Shown: positions 31,279-39,160, counted from the stretch's first letter. The stretch is 43,217 nucleotides of DNA from Clostridia bacterium (GCA_017451915.1 JAFTNJ010000050.1:1-43217), one strand, 5' to 3'. Made by a program: numbers and translations. The notes: generated by a model not told the origin, from the letters alone.

Positions 31279-32361
31279 TCAGTCCTCGTAGTAGTTGGGG
31301 AAGAGCTTTTCCCAGACCTTGGCACAACCGATGGTATCGGCAATGGAGGTATGGGCCACGCCCTCCCAGGAAATGTCCAGGCGCTCCATGGCGTCGCTCA
31401 GGGACGCGTGCACCTGCTCGGGATAATGCTCGGACTGGAACCGCACGAATTCATTCGCGGCACAGCGGGTCTTTTTGTGCAGGGCCTCCCGCTCGGCCTC
31501 GGTATCGTAGATGTACTTGATGTGGCTGTAGTCGGTGGAAACCCCGTAGGCAATGAGATTCTCGGCCTTGGCAAAGAGCTCCTTGAGGGTGGGGGTCACC
31601 TCCTCCAGAGTAGGCGCATCCACCACCATGTCGGGGGTGATGCCGTGGATCTTCTCGGTGCGCTTCCACTTCTTTTTGTGAATGGGGCGGATCAGGGTAT
31701 CCATGATCACCCGACCCGTGCCGTCCACGATGGAGATCGAAAGGATCTCGTCGTGATTGTAAACGCCGGTCAGCTCCAGGTCAAAGAAGAGAACCTCCTC
31801 CCGCTTCATGTGGAAATGGGTGGCACGGTGAAGATCGCCCTCGGCGCGGCGAATGGCCAGATCGGCCTCAAAGCAAGCCTTGCAAAGCTTGCGGCGGTAC
31901 CGCACCTCCTTGCCGCACTCCACGCACATCAGGGGGCGGCGAACGGCGGTCTTCTTATCGTAGAAGTAGATAACGCTCTTGTCATTCCGCAGGGTATAGG
32001 CCACGGGCTCCTCGATGACGTCATAGTTCATCTGGGACAGACGCTCCTTGGTGTAGAAGCCGCAGGAGGCGGCCCGCTTGGTGCTCATGCGAACGATCTC
32101 CGTACCGTTCTCCAGGGTCTGGGTCTCGGTCTTTTGTGCCGGAGCGTACCAAAGCTCCGGAGGGGCCTCTACCACGCGGCAGGGATCAAAGAAGTAGGTG
32201 ATGCTGCCGTCGGGATTCTCATCGTAGGCAATGGGATCCCCTGCGGGCATCAGATGCATCATATTCAAGACGTTGCGGGTCAGATAGCTCTTTTGCTCTG
32301 CCTCCGCAGGGGTCACGCGAGAAATGGTTGCGCCGGAGCGCAGCTTCATGGTTTGTTTCAA
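31279..32361 (-). CDS. DEDDh 3'-5' exonuclease with N-terminal extension and zinc ribbon
   Basis: The 360-residue product has two parts. The C-terminal ~190 residues form a DEDDh exonuclease like the DNA polymerase III epsilon domain: LFFDLELTG (DxE), KIHGITPDMV, GVSTDYSHIK and HTSIADTIG (His and Asp). The N-terminal ~170 residues contain a domain I cannot name and a CxxC...CxxC knuckle (CVECGKEVRYRRKLCKACFEAD). The start is read as the TTG at 32361, which has AAGGAGG 5 nt upstream; the next ATG is 17 nt from that site. It heads the operon that runs to aspS. The substrate is unknown; the neighbours point to RNA or nucleotide metabolism. Confidence 0.8.
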   Translation of the reverse strand: MKQTMKLRSGATISRVTPAEAEQKSYLTRNVLNMMHLMPAGDPIAYDENPDGSITYFFDPCRVVEAPPELWYAPAQKTETQTLENGTEIVRMSTKRAASCGFYTKERLSQMNYDVIEEPVAYTLRNDKSVIYFYDKKTAVRRPLMCVECGKEVRYRRKLCKACFEADLAIRRAEGDLHRATHFHMKREEVLFFDLELTGVYNHDEILSISIVDGTGRVIMDTLIRPIHKKKWKRTEKIHGITPDMVVDAPTLEEVTPTLKELFAKAENLIAYGVSTDYSHIKYIYDTEAEREALHKKTRCAANEFVRFQSEHYPEQVHASLSDAMERLDISWEGVAHTSIADTIGCAKVWEKLFPNYYED

Positions 32362-32505
32362 CGTATCCTCCTTACCGACCGGACCTTTTGCATACACGCC
32401 TGCGAAGGGGCCCCCTGCAGCGGATGCCGGTTTCCAATATCGGTTTTGCTCTTTTCTTGTGAGCCGATTTTTTACTTCCAAAACGGAAAAAGCACACAAC
32501 AATAT

Positions 32506-32534
32506 ATTATATCACATATAATTTATAGTTTCAA
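32506..32534 (-). promoter_or_regulatory. Promoter of the exonuclease-thiI-aspS operon
   Basis: Read leftward, TTGAAA (32534-32529) and TATAAT (32511-32506) are 17 nt apart. The transcript would begin near 32499 and has a leader of about 137 nt to the TTG. The leader contains a GC-rich hairpin near 32397-32420 that could be regulatory. I could not match it to a known riboswitch. Confidence 0.75.
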
Positions 32535-32612
32535 TAGGTCTTTCCCATTTTTTTCGAAAAAACTCCCCGTTTCGGGCTACTTCTTCAACTTCCCACCCAT
32601 CCCCGTTGTTTT

Positions 32613-33395
32613 TTAATCCTGTTTCTCTGCCTTTTTCTTTAAATTTTTAGAACGAGTATTGTTCTTATTCTTGTTTTTAGGGTGTTTTACCGCTCCGGAC
32701 GCGGCCATTTCACGCAGGACGGCAAGGGCGCGATCCAGGCCTCCCACCTCATCCAGGATCCCGTATTCCACCGCCTCCCTGCCCTCAATGATCGAGCCGC
32801 AATCGGTGGCGATCTGGTCGGGACGCATCATCAGGGCGTGGATCTGCTCGGGCTCTGCCCTGGAATGATCGCAGATAAAGGTCACGATCCGCTTTTGCAT
32901 TTCGCTCATATAGCGAAAGGATTGGGGCACCCCCACCACCATACCGCTGACACGAACGGGATGCAGGGTCATGGTGGCACTGGGAACAATGAGCGAATAC
33001 TTTGCCGCCGTAGCCAGGGGAACCCCAATGGAATGTCCCCCGCCCAGCACCAGAGATACGGTGGGCTTGGTCATGGAGGCGATCATCTCGGCCAGAGCCA
33101 GTCCCGCCTCCACGTCGCCCCCCATGGTGTTCAGGATCATCAAGATCCCGTCCACCGCCTCGTCCTCCTCCAGCGATACCAGCAGGGGGAGGATCTGCTC
33201 GTACTTGGTGGCCTTCTGCCCCTCGGGCAGAAAATAGTGGCCCTCGATCTGCCCAATGATGGGAATGCAGTGAAAGCGTTCTCCCGACTTCTCGGCGCAC
33301 ACACCGCCCCCCTCCTCCAGATTTTCCAGGAGCAGCTGCTGGTTCTCTCGGGAAAGCTTTTGCGCCTTTTGACGGTCTGCGTCGCGTTCTTTCAT
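32613..33395 (-). CDS. ClpP-fold serine protease, TepA-like
   Basis: A 260-residue protein of the ClpP/crotonase fold. The nucleophile is expected at Ser122 in LGGGHSIGVPLAT and the base at His145 in TMTLHPVRVSG. MGGDVEAGLALAEMI, near residue 91, is the helix following the oxyanion region. The N-terminus is charged and the last ~25 residues are Lys/Asn-rich and basic. There is no signal peptide. The family includes Bacillus TepA, linked to protein secretion. The ATG at 33395 has AAAGGAGG upstream; an upstream in-frame extension would start in a Lys-rich stretch without a site. Confidence 0.87.
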   Translation of the reverse strand: MKERDADRQKAQKLSRENQQLLLENLEEGGGVCAEKSGERFHCIPIIGQIEGHYFLPEGQKATKYEQILPLLVSLEEDEAVDGILMILNTMGGDVEAGLALAEMIASMTKPTVSLVLGGGHSIGVPLATAAKYSLIVPSATMTLHPVRVSGMVVGVPQSFRYMSEMQKRIVTFICDHSRAEPEQIHALMMRPDQIATDCGSIIEGREAVEYGILDEVGGLDRALAVLREMAASGAVKHPKNKNKNNTRSKNLKKKAEKQD

Positions 33396-33490
33396 AAAAA
33401 TTCTGCCTCCTTTGGGTTTGATTTTCGTTTTCTTTGTTATTGTGAACAAGAAAAACCCGTCCTATGTGGATTTATTTTTAAAAAAGGGAC

Positions 33491-33519
33491 TTTACAACCG
33501 ACGAAGAATATGATATAAT
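33491..33519 (+). promoter_or_regulatory. Promoter of the pduL-GGGtGRT operon
   Basis: TTTACA (33491-33496) and TATAAT (33514-33519) have a 17-nt spacer. The leader runs about 65 nt to the ATG at 33591. No further promoter was seen before 36581, so the four genes probably share it. Confidence 0.75.
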
Positions 33520-33590
33520 AAATAAGAATGGAGAAAAATGTCTTCTCTCCTATTTTCAAAAGAATTCTAACAAAGAAAGGTTTTAAACAC

Positions 33591-34169
33591 ATGGAAAACA
33601 AAATCTTGGTTGAAACCTCCGCAAGACACATCCACTTGACCGCTGAGGCCGTGGAGACCCTGTACGGTAAGGGCGCGGAGCTCACCGTAAAGAAGATGCT
33701 GAGCCAGCCCGGCCAGTATGCCGCTGACAATGCAAAGATCACTCTGGTTGGTCCCAAGGGCACCCTCGCAGTAAGCGTTCTGGGTCCCGTTCGTCCCGCA
33801 AACCAGGTGGAGCTCTCCTACTCCGACGCACGCGCGCTGGGTCTTTCCGGTGTTCCGGTTCGTGAGAGCGGCGACGTTGCAGGCACCCCCGGCTTGAAGA
33901 TGGTTGGCCCCGCAGGTGAGGTCGAGATCAGCGAGGGCGTGATCGTTGCAAAGCGTCACATTCATATGACTCCTGCCGATGCAGAAGGCCTTGGTGTTGT
34001 AGATAAGCAGATCGTTCAGGTAAAGATCCCCTCCAACGGTCGTACCGTAATTTTTGACGACGTTGTTTGCCGCGTACATCCCAACTTTGCTCTGGCTATG
34101 CACATCGACACCGACGAGTGCAACGCTGCCGGCGCGTTTGGCACGGTTTACGGCGAGATCGTAAAATAA
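33591..34169 (+). CDS. pduL: Phosphate acyltransferase PduL
   Basis: A 192-residue PduL-type phosphotransacylase, converting acetyl- or propionyl-CoA and phosphate to the acyl phosphate. Two zinc-binding motifs are visible, ARHIHLT (about 11-17) and KRHIHMTP (about 123-130), and the third metal site is MHIDTDE near the C-terminus. It starts directly with the catalytic fold and has no encapsulation peptide. With no shell genes nearby, it is more likely the housekeeping Pta-equivalent for acetate formation than a microcompartment enzyme. The ATG at 33591 follows AAAGAAAGG. It is first in an operon, and codon use suggests high expression. Confidence 0.93.
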   Translation: MENKILVETSARHIHLTAEAVETLYGKGAELTVKKMLSQPGQYAADNAKITLVGPKGTLAVSVLGPVRPANQVELSYSDARALGLSGVPVRESGDVAGTPGLKMVGPAGEVEISEGVIVAKRHIHMTPADAEGLGVVDKQIVQVKIPSNGRTVIFDDVVCRVHPNFALAMHIDTDECNAAGAFGTVYGEIVK

Positions 34170-34184
34170 TCACCCCGAAAAACT

Positions 34185-34811
34185 ATGAGAATTGTTTTTC
34201 AAGGGGATAGCATCACCGATGCAAAGCGTGATAAGCGCAACTATCACGATATGGGACAGGGCTACCCTAAGTACGCCGTGGAGTTGATCCGGGAAGCGTT
34301 TCCCGATGCGGACATCGAATTCATCAATCAAGGCATCAGCGGCAACCGCACCGATCAGCTCTTTGACCGTCTGTACCCCGACGCCATTGCCTTTGAACCC
34401 GACATCATTTCGATCCTGATCGGAATCAACGACGTTTGGCACCGCCACGGCGCCGGAAAGATCGAAACCACCGACGAGCAGATCGCCGTGAACTACCGCG
34501 CGATCCTGGAGCGTCTGAAAAAGCAGACGGGCGCCAAGATCGTAATGCTTGCTCCCTTCCTGCTGGACAGCGAGGACAAGGAGGACTGGCGTCCCGAGGT
34601 GGAACGGGTGATCAACATCGTCCGCGGTCTTGCCGAGGAATACGCCGATGCCTACGTTCCGCTGAACGAGCTCTTTGCAGAGGCGCTGAAAACCCAGCCC
34701 GAGCCCCAGTTCTATTCCGGCGACGGCGTGCATCCCAACGATAACGGAAGAGCCTTTATCGGCAAGCATTACTTTGAAGCCATTGCTCCTCTCATCAAGA
34801 GCATGCTTTAA
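34185..34811 (+). CDS. SGNH/GDSL-family esterase
   Basis: A 208-residue SGNH hydrolase. Block I is IVFQGDSITDA with Ser at residue 9, block II includes INQGISGNRT, block III is LIGINDVW and the C-terminal block is SGDGVHPNDNG with the catalytic Asp and His. It closely resembles small acyl-esterases such as TAP/thioesterase I-like or rhamnogalacturonan acetylesterase-type proteins. There is no signal peptide. It begins 15 nt after pduL and has only a weak ribosome-binding site. It precedes the NifU-like gene by 33 nt. Confidence 0.85.
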   Translation: MRIVFQGDSITDAKRDKRNYHDMGQGYPKYAVELIREAFPDADIEFINQGISGNRTDQLFDRLYPDAIAFEPDIISILIGINDVWHRHGAGKIETTDEQIAVNYRAILERLKKQTGAKIVMLAPFLLDSEDKEDWRPEVERVINIVRGLAEEYADAYVPLNELFAEALKTQPEPQFYSGDGVHPNDNGRAFIGKHYFEAIAPLIKSML

Positions 34812-34844
34812 TACGTTTATTATTTAATAAAGGAGATACAAAAC

Positions 34845-35561
34845 ATGAGTAACGTAAGTGAATGCCCTTACGCACAGAGCCTTGAGGTTCAGAACATGTG
34901 CGTGGTAAAAAAGGGCTGTGACCACGGTCCTGCTCCCCTGCCCGAAGAAGGCAAGTGGATCCAGGCAAAGCAGATCACCGATATTTCCGCATACACCCAC
35001 GGTGTGGGCTGGTGCGCACCTCAGCAGGGAGCCTGCAAGCTCTCTCTGAACGTGAAGAACGGTATTATCGAAGAGGCCCTGGTTGAGACCATCGGCTGCT
35101 CCGGTATGACCCACTCCGCCGCTATGGCTGCCGAGATCCTTCCCGGCAAGACCCTTCTGGAGGCTCTGAACACCGACCTGGTGTGCGACGCCATCAACAC
35201 CGCTATGAGAGAGCTCTTCCTGCAGATCGTTTACGGTCGCAGCCAGTCCGCATTCTCCGAGGGTGGTCTGGTCATCGGCGCAGGTATGGAAGACCTGGGC
35301 AAGGGTGAGAGATCCATGGTTGGTACCATGTACGGCACCAAGGCCAAGGGCGTTCGTTACCTGGAGATGACCGAGGGCTACTGCACTCGCATGGCTCTGG
35401 ACGAAAACAACGAGGTTATTGGCTACGAGTTCGTTTCCCTGGGCAAGATGACCGACTTCATTAAGAAGGGCATGGAACCCAACGAAGCTTACGAGAAGTC
35501 CAAAGGCACATACGGTAGATTCAATGATGCTGCAAAGTACATTGACCCCCGTAAGGAATAA
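34845..35561 (+). CDS. NifU/IscU-like Fe-S scaffold-type protein, GGGtGRT partner
   Basis: A 238-residue protein with cysteines at 7, 19, 25, 57, 64, 85, 114 and 180. Residues 57-100 resemble the IscU core: WCAPQQGACKLSLNV, the GIIEEALVETIGCSG stretch (Cys85) and SAAMAAEIL. The third IscU ligand region (HCS) is replaced by GRSQSAFSEGG, so cluster binding may use other cysteines. The last ~80 residues have no IscU counterpart. Proteins of this type are annotated Fe-S assembly scaffold and found beside GGGtGRT proteins. AAAGGAG precedes the ATG, and the GGGtGRT gene follows after 18 nt. Whether it builds or carries clusters is unproven. Confidence 0.83.
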   Translation: MSNVSECPYAQSLEVQNMCVVKKGCDHGPAPLPEEGKWIQAKQITDISAYTHGVGWCAPQQGACKLSLNVKNGIIEEALVETIGCSGMTHSAAMAAEILPGKTLLEALNTDLVCDAINTAMRELFLQIVYGRSQSAFSEGGLVIGAGMEDLGKGERSMVGTMYGTKAKGVRYLEMTEGYCTRMALDENNEVIGYEFVSLGKMTDFIKKGMEPNEAYEKSKGTYGRFNDAAKYIDPRKE

Positions 35562-35579
35562 TCAAGGAGGGAATGTATC

Positions 35580-36581
35580 ATGGCAAAATTTGAAGGTTAC
35601 GAAAGACGCGAGGCGAAGATCCTCGCTACTCTGAAGGAATACGGAATCAACTCCATCGACGAGTGCCAGGAGATCTGCGCCGCTAAGGGCATTGATCCCT
35701 ACAAGATCGTTGAGGAGACCCAGCCCATCTGCTTTGAGAACGCAAAGTGGGCATACGTTGTAGGCGCTGCCATCGCAATTAAGAAGGGCTGCACCAAGGC
35801 TGCGGACGCCGCTGCCGCAATCGGTATCGGTCTGCAGAGCTTCTGCATCCCCGGCTCGGTTGCCGAGAACCGTAAGGTTGGTTTGGGCCACGGAAACCTT
35901 GGTAAGATGCTCCTCTCCGAGGAGACCGAGTGCTTCTGCTTCCTGGCAGGTCACGAGTCCTTCGCAGCTGCAGAAGGCGCAATCAAGATCGCTCTGAACG
36001 CAAACAAGGTTCGCGTAAAGCCCCTTCGCGTTATCCTGAACGGTCTGGGTAAGGATGCTGCTTACATCATTTCCCGTATCAACGGCTTTACCTATGTAAA
36101 GACCGCGTTTGATCCCTACTCCGAGACGGTTACCGTTCTTGAGGAGAAGCCCTTCTCCAAGGGTCCCAGAGCCGATGTTAAGTGCTACGGCTCCGATAAC
36201 GTTCCCGAGGGCGTTGCTATCATGAAGCTGGAGAACGTTGGCGTTTCCATTACCGGTAACTCCACCAACCCCACTCGCTTCCAGCACCCCGTTGCAGGTA
36301 CCTACAAGAAGTGGTGCCAGGAGAACGGCGTAGGCTACTTCTCCGTAGCATCCGGCGGTGGTACCGGCCGTACCCTGCATCCCGATAACATGGCTGCTGG
36401 TCCTTCCTCTTACGGTATGACCGACACCATGGGTCGTATGCACTCCGACGCACAGTTCGCAGGCTCCTCCTCCGTGCCCGCTCACGTAGAGATGATGGGT
36501 CTGATCGGTGCAGGTAACAACCCCATGGTTGGTATGACCGTAGCCGTTGCAGTTGCTATCGAAGAGGCAAGCAAGTCTTGA
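35580..36581 (+). CDS. GGGtGRT protein (family of unknown function)
   Basis: A 333-residue protein with the family's name motif GGGTGRT at residues 259-265, in a context VASGGGTGRTLHP. Other conserved features are an N-terminal helical part (about 1-60) and the repeated Ala/Gly-rich helices near 62-85 (AAIAIKKGCTKAADAAAAIG). Mid-chain is EETECFCFLAGHESFAAAEGA, and the C-terminus is glycine-rich (GLIGAGNNPMVGM). It has no signal peptide and no membrane segment. The glycine loop suggests a nucleotide or phosphate site, but I know of no assigned reaction. AAGGAGGG is strong. Codon choice is highly biased, as in abundant proteins. Confidence 0.9.
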   Translation: MAKFEGYERREAKILATLKEYGINSIDECQEICAAKGIDPYKIVEETQPICFENAKWAYVVGAAIAIKKGCTKAADAAAAIGIGLQSFCIPGSVAENRKVGLGHGNLGKMLLSEETECFCFLAGHESFAAAEGAIKIALNANKVRVKPLRVILNGLGKDAAYIISRINGFTYVKTAFDPYSETVTVLEEKPFSKGPRADVKCYGSDNVPEGVAIMKLENVGVSITGNSTNPTRFQHPVAGTYKKWCQENGVGYFSVASGGGTGRTLHPDNMAAGPSSYGMTDTMGRMHSDAQFAGSSSVPAHVEMMGLIGAGNNPMVGMTVAVAVAIEEASKS

Positions 36582-36588
36582 TTTATAA

Positions 36589-36699
36589 GTAGGGGCGACC
36601 ATTGGTCGTCCGCGGACGTGCAATGCACGCCCCTACAAAATCAACCATAAAAAGTTGGACACATCCTTGGAGAAATCCAGGTGATGTGTCCAATATTTT
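36589..36699. repeat. Structured repeat, copy 1 (111 nt)
   Basis: It begins with GTAGGGGCG and has CGCCCCTAC (36628-36636) as its inverted partner. Two back-to-back hairpins with 3-nt loops follow: GGGCGACC/GGTCGTCC (36593-36611) and GGACGTGC/GCACGCCC (36614-36632, one mismatch). After an A-rich linker comes a terminator-like hairpin with arms TTGGACACATC (36655-36665) and GATGTGTCCAA (36683-36693), followed by TATTTTT. A second copy is at 37844-37955. Confidence 0.8.
36655..36699 (+). terminator. Terminator within repeat copy 1
   Basis: An outer 11-bp stem, TTGGACACATC with GATGTGTCCAA, an inner CTTGG/CCAGG extension, the loop AGAAAT and a 3' TATTTTT tail. It ends the pduL-GGGtGRT transcript, 74 nt after the stop. 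Confidence 0.8.
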
Positions 36700-36718
36700 T
36701 CAGTTTTCAAACAACAAC

Positions 36719-36741
36719 GCACACAACGCTCCGTTGTGTGC
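36719..36741 (+). terminator. Second, tandem terminator
   Basis: GCACACAACG (36719-36728) and CGTTGTGTGC (36732-36741) form a perfect 10-bp stem with a 3-nt loop, followed by TTCTTTCTGTTTATTTTATTT. It also shields the next gene from read-through. Confidence 0.75.
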
Positions 36742-36759
36742 TTCTTTCTGTTTATTTTA

Positions 36760-36788
36760 TTTACTTTCGAAACTTTTTGTGATATAAT
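36760..36788 (+). promoter_or_regulatory. Promoter of the XRE regulator gene
   Basis: TTTACT (36760-36765) and TATAAT (36783-36788) are 17 nt apart. The leader is about 20 nt. No clear operator palindrome was found. Confidence 0.75.
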
Positions 36789-36815
36789 GGAAACAAGATG
36801 CTTTGGAGGTGCGAA

Positions 36816-37829
36816 ATGGCAATATCGGATAAGATAAAGGAATACAGAGGAAAACGCGGAATGACGCAGGCACAGCTTGCCGAACAGCTCGGCGTAACCC
36901 CACAGGCGATCTCAAAATGGGAAAAGGGGACGGGATATCCCGATCTCTCCGCGATCTGTCCGTTGGCCGATGCGCTGAGCATTACAACCGACGAGCTGCT
37001 TGAGCATAAGAATCCATTCGAGGAATTGAATAAAAAATGGTATCGCCTCATGAGAAAATGCGATCTGTGGCAAGCACCTCTGGAGGATCTGATTGCCCTC
37101 GATAACGATGCCCTTTCCCAATATCCAAATGATCATTTGTTTCTTTGGCGCCGTGTCAGTGATGAATTAAAGCTCGCGCGTCGCAAAACCAACGCCGAGG
37201 AAAAGCAACCGTGGCTTGCCCGCGCAGAGAAACATTGTGCCGAGCTGATAGCGAACGATCCCGATTGGGAGAACCCCAAGCACAAGATGGTTGAAATACT
37301 GATGGAGGGAGGCCGCACCGACGAAGCCATTGCTTGGGCGCACAAGTGCAAATCCCCCGACGAAGCTATGAAAAACGTGCTTCGGGGAGATGATCTGCGC
37401 CGCCACCGTCAGCAAATCGTTGACCGTATGCTCCGCGATCTGCTTGGCGAAATGAGATGCAACGACCTCGATTTCCTGCAGGCATCGGAGGACATCATCC
37501 GTGCGGTTTTTCCCGACGAAAATTATCAGTATTATTACGATTCCCTGATGATGATCGAATACACCCGCGCAAAATATTATGCCGCACTCGGCGACGCGCC
37601 AAAAACGATGGAGTATCTCTACCGCGCGCTGGACGTGGCAAAGGAAAAGTTCATCAAAGGAAAGGGCAAATTCACCATCCCCATGTTTGATGAGCTTCCG
37701 CCCGAAGGCGATGAAATGAGCCTGATCGAGCAATTATACGGCCTTTTGCAGCACCGTGAAGGCCTCGAAACGGTCTTTTTCACAGATGCGTATCAAACGC
37801 TTTTGGAGCATATGAAAGGTTTGATATAA
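36816..37829 (+). CDS. XRE-family HTH protein with long helical C-terminal domain
   Basis: A 337-residue protein. Residues 1-60 are a Cro/CI-type helix-turn-helix (MTQAQLAEQLGV, TPQAISKWEKGTGYPDL, cited as positions 16-44). The rest is Asp/Glu/Lys-rich and helical, with TPR-like pairs (AKYYAALGDAPKTMEYLYRAL near residue 260), suggesting a ligand- or peptide-sensing domain. I start at the ATG at 36816 because GGAGG lies 6 nt upstream; an earlier in-frame ATG at 36798 overlaps that site. The gene is bracketed by two near-identical structured repeats, so it may have been moved as a unit. The target is unknown. Confidence 0.85.
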   Translation: MAISDKIKEYRGKRGMTQAQLAEQLGVTPQAISKWEKGTGYPDLSAICPLADALSITTDELLEHKNPFEELNKKWYRLMRKCDLWQAPLEDLIALDNDALSQYPNDHLFLWRRVSDELKLARRKTNAEEKQPWLARAEKHCAELIANDPDWENPKHKMVEILMEGGRTDEAIAWAHKCKSPDEAMKNVLRGDDLRRHRQQIVDRMLRDLLGEMRCNDLDFLQASEDIIRAVFPDENYQYYYDSLMMIEYTRAKYYAALGDAPKTMEYLYRALDVAKEKFIKGKGKFTIPMFDELPPEGDEMSLIEQLYGLLQHREGLETVFFTDAYQTLLEHMKGLI

Positions 37830-37843
37830 TCGCTCAACCTGCT

Positions 37844-37955
37844 GTAGGGGCAACCATTGGTCGTCCGCGGACGTGCAATGCACGCCCCTACAAAATCAAA
37901 CATAAAAAATGGGACACATCATTTTGAGAAATCCAAATGATGTGTCCAATATTTT
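37844..37955. repeat. Structured repeat, copy 2 (112 nt)
   Basis: It aligns with 36589-36699 over its full length. The first 48 nt differ at one base (A for G in the first hairpin arm). The terminator-like hairpin keeps GGACACATC/GATGTGTCC and the loop AGAAAT, but its inner arms are ATTTTG/CCAAAT instead of CTTGG/CCAGG; both sides changed together. It follows the XRE gene by 14 nt and probably terminates its transcript. Confidence 0.8.
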
Positions 37956-38010
37956 ATACCAAAAGTGGAGACAATGAACGATATCGAATCACAACTCACA
38001 AGATTCATTT

Positions 38011-38913
38011 TTATGATTTTATCCCAAATGTTTTCTTTTCCCCATTTATAATGAGCTCCGCATATTGTACAATATTGTTTTTTCTTTTCACCTCTATAAT
38101 TTGTTCAATAGCCTCATAATTCAGATTGCCATATAATCCTCTGCAAAGAAGGTATTTTTGATTACTATCAAATTCTGAACAGCCGTAGCATTCATGACAG
38201 TCTCTGGCGGAATAATCTCTCCGATACACATCACCTGCTATGAAATAGGTGATCTCACCAGGTTTGGCGTATCTACATTTTTTGACATAGGGATGCCCCG
38301 TTCTATCGTGAAATATTTCTTTCCATTCCCCAAGCCACCACTTGGCATATATTTCTTTTGCTTTGGGAGAATATATAAGTTGGGTTTTTGTTCCCCGTTC
38401 AATCGCATTACGAACAGTACTTTCATTGAAGTCATTCACCATATAACTTAAATCAATTTCGATAGTGCGAAGATTGTGATTATAGAGCTTCCACTTTTTT
38501 GAAAAATCGACCTCGTGAGTAACCTTTATTTCCACATTTAAAATAATATTGCCGCTTTCCAATAATACATCACAGCGAATTTCCGATGCAATAGACTTTT
38601 CTATATAGGCACTCTCAAATTTATAACATTTCCCATTCGTTTTTTTATCGTATATGTTGCTCGGTGCATTAGGAATATAAACCGTTTTCGTGTTAGCAAT
38701 TATGCTTTTAGCCATTATATGCAGTGCGCTTTCCGAACCGTGTTCGCAATCCGTGACATTATAATGCTTAAAATGGTGCCGGTTCTTTTCGCCTTGATGC
38801 GCCTCAAGTTTTCCACCACAGGACGGGCAGGTGCAACCGCAAGAAAGTCCATTAGAAACCGTATCTATATGTACTAAACAACCATCTTTAAGACCGTATT
38901 GCAACAATTGCAT
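38011..38913 (-). CDS. CoiA-like nuclease, PD-(D/E)xK type
   Basis: The 300-residue protein resembles competence protein CoiA. An N-terminal Cys cluster (C25, C27, C29, C32) precedes GEKNRHHFKHY (41-51), then ESALHIMAKSII (61-72). The nuclease core is RCDVLLESGN with D115 and VEIKVTHEVD with E128 and K130, a D...ExK pattern. A C-terminal half follows with Cys pairs (KKCRYAKPGEI, DCHECYGC). The gene is clearly more AT-rich than its neighbours and uses AT-rich codons, which suggests acquisition. The ATG at 38913 has GGGAGG upstream. No other competence gene is in the window; a defence-type role is also possible. Confidence 0.78.
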   Translation of the reverse strand: MQLLQYGLKDGCLVHIDTVSNGLSCGCTCPSCGGKLEAHQGEKNRHHFKHYNVTDCEHGSESALHIMAKSIIANTKTVYIPNAPSNIYDKKTNGKCYKFESAYIEKSIASEIRCDVLLESGNIILNVEIKVTHEVDFSKKWKLYNHNLRTIEIDLSYMVNDFNESTVRNAIERGTKTQLIYSPKAKEIYAKWWLGEWKEIFHDRTGHPYVKKCRYAKPGEITYFIAGDVYRRDYSARDCHECYGCSEFDSNQKYLLCRGLYGNLNYEAIEQIIEVKRKNNIVQYAELIINGEKKTFGIKS

Positions 38914-38940
38914 TAAAACACCTCCCATATTACCGAGATT

Positions 38941-38969
38941 ATTATACCACACGTTTTCTCTTTGGTAAA
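38941..38969 (-). promoter_or_regulatory. Promoter of the CoiA-like gene
   Basis: Read leftward, TTTACC (38969-38964) and TATAAT (38946-38941) are 17 nt apart, with an extended -10 (TGG) before the -10 box. The leader is about 20 nt. Confidence 0.7.
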
Positions 38970-39100
38970 CAGTATTTCATAAATTGTAACATATTTTCTT
39001 TCACAATCCTTCTGCAAACCCTTTCTTCTCCCTTATTCGCACGCACATTAAAATGCGGTATAATAATCTAAAATGATGTGTCCGATTTTTTGATCTCTAC

Positions 39101-39129
39101 TTTACTTTCCGCCAAAACTATGCTATAAT
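39101..39129 (+). promoter_or_regulatory. Promoter of the sugar isomerase gene
   Basis: TTTACT (39101-39106) and TATAAT (39124-39129) with a 17-nt spacer; the ATG is at 39161. Confidence 0.75.
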
Positions 39130-39160
39130 AGACACAGAACATCAGCGGAGGACAACAAGC

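Noticed and set aside
32562-32577. Weak terminator after the TepA-like gene.
   Set aside because: The stem is only CCCG/CGGG with a 3-nt loop; the T-run is offset, so I did not list it as a feature.
33591-34169. Bacterial microcompartment locus around pduL.
   Set aside because: No shell protein, aldehyde dehydrogenase or diol dehydratase genes are near, and PduL lacks an encapsulation extension.
39071-39092. Half of the 112-nt repeat (AAATGATGTGTCC followed by a T-run).
   Set aside because: Only the 3' arm is present, without its partner, so no hairpin can form; it is at most a remnant.
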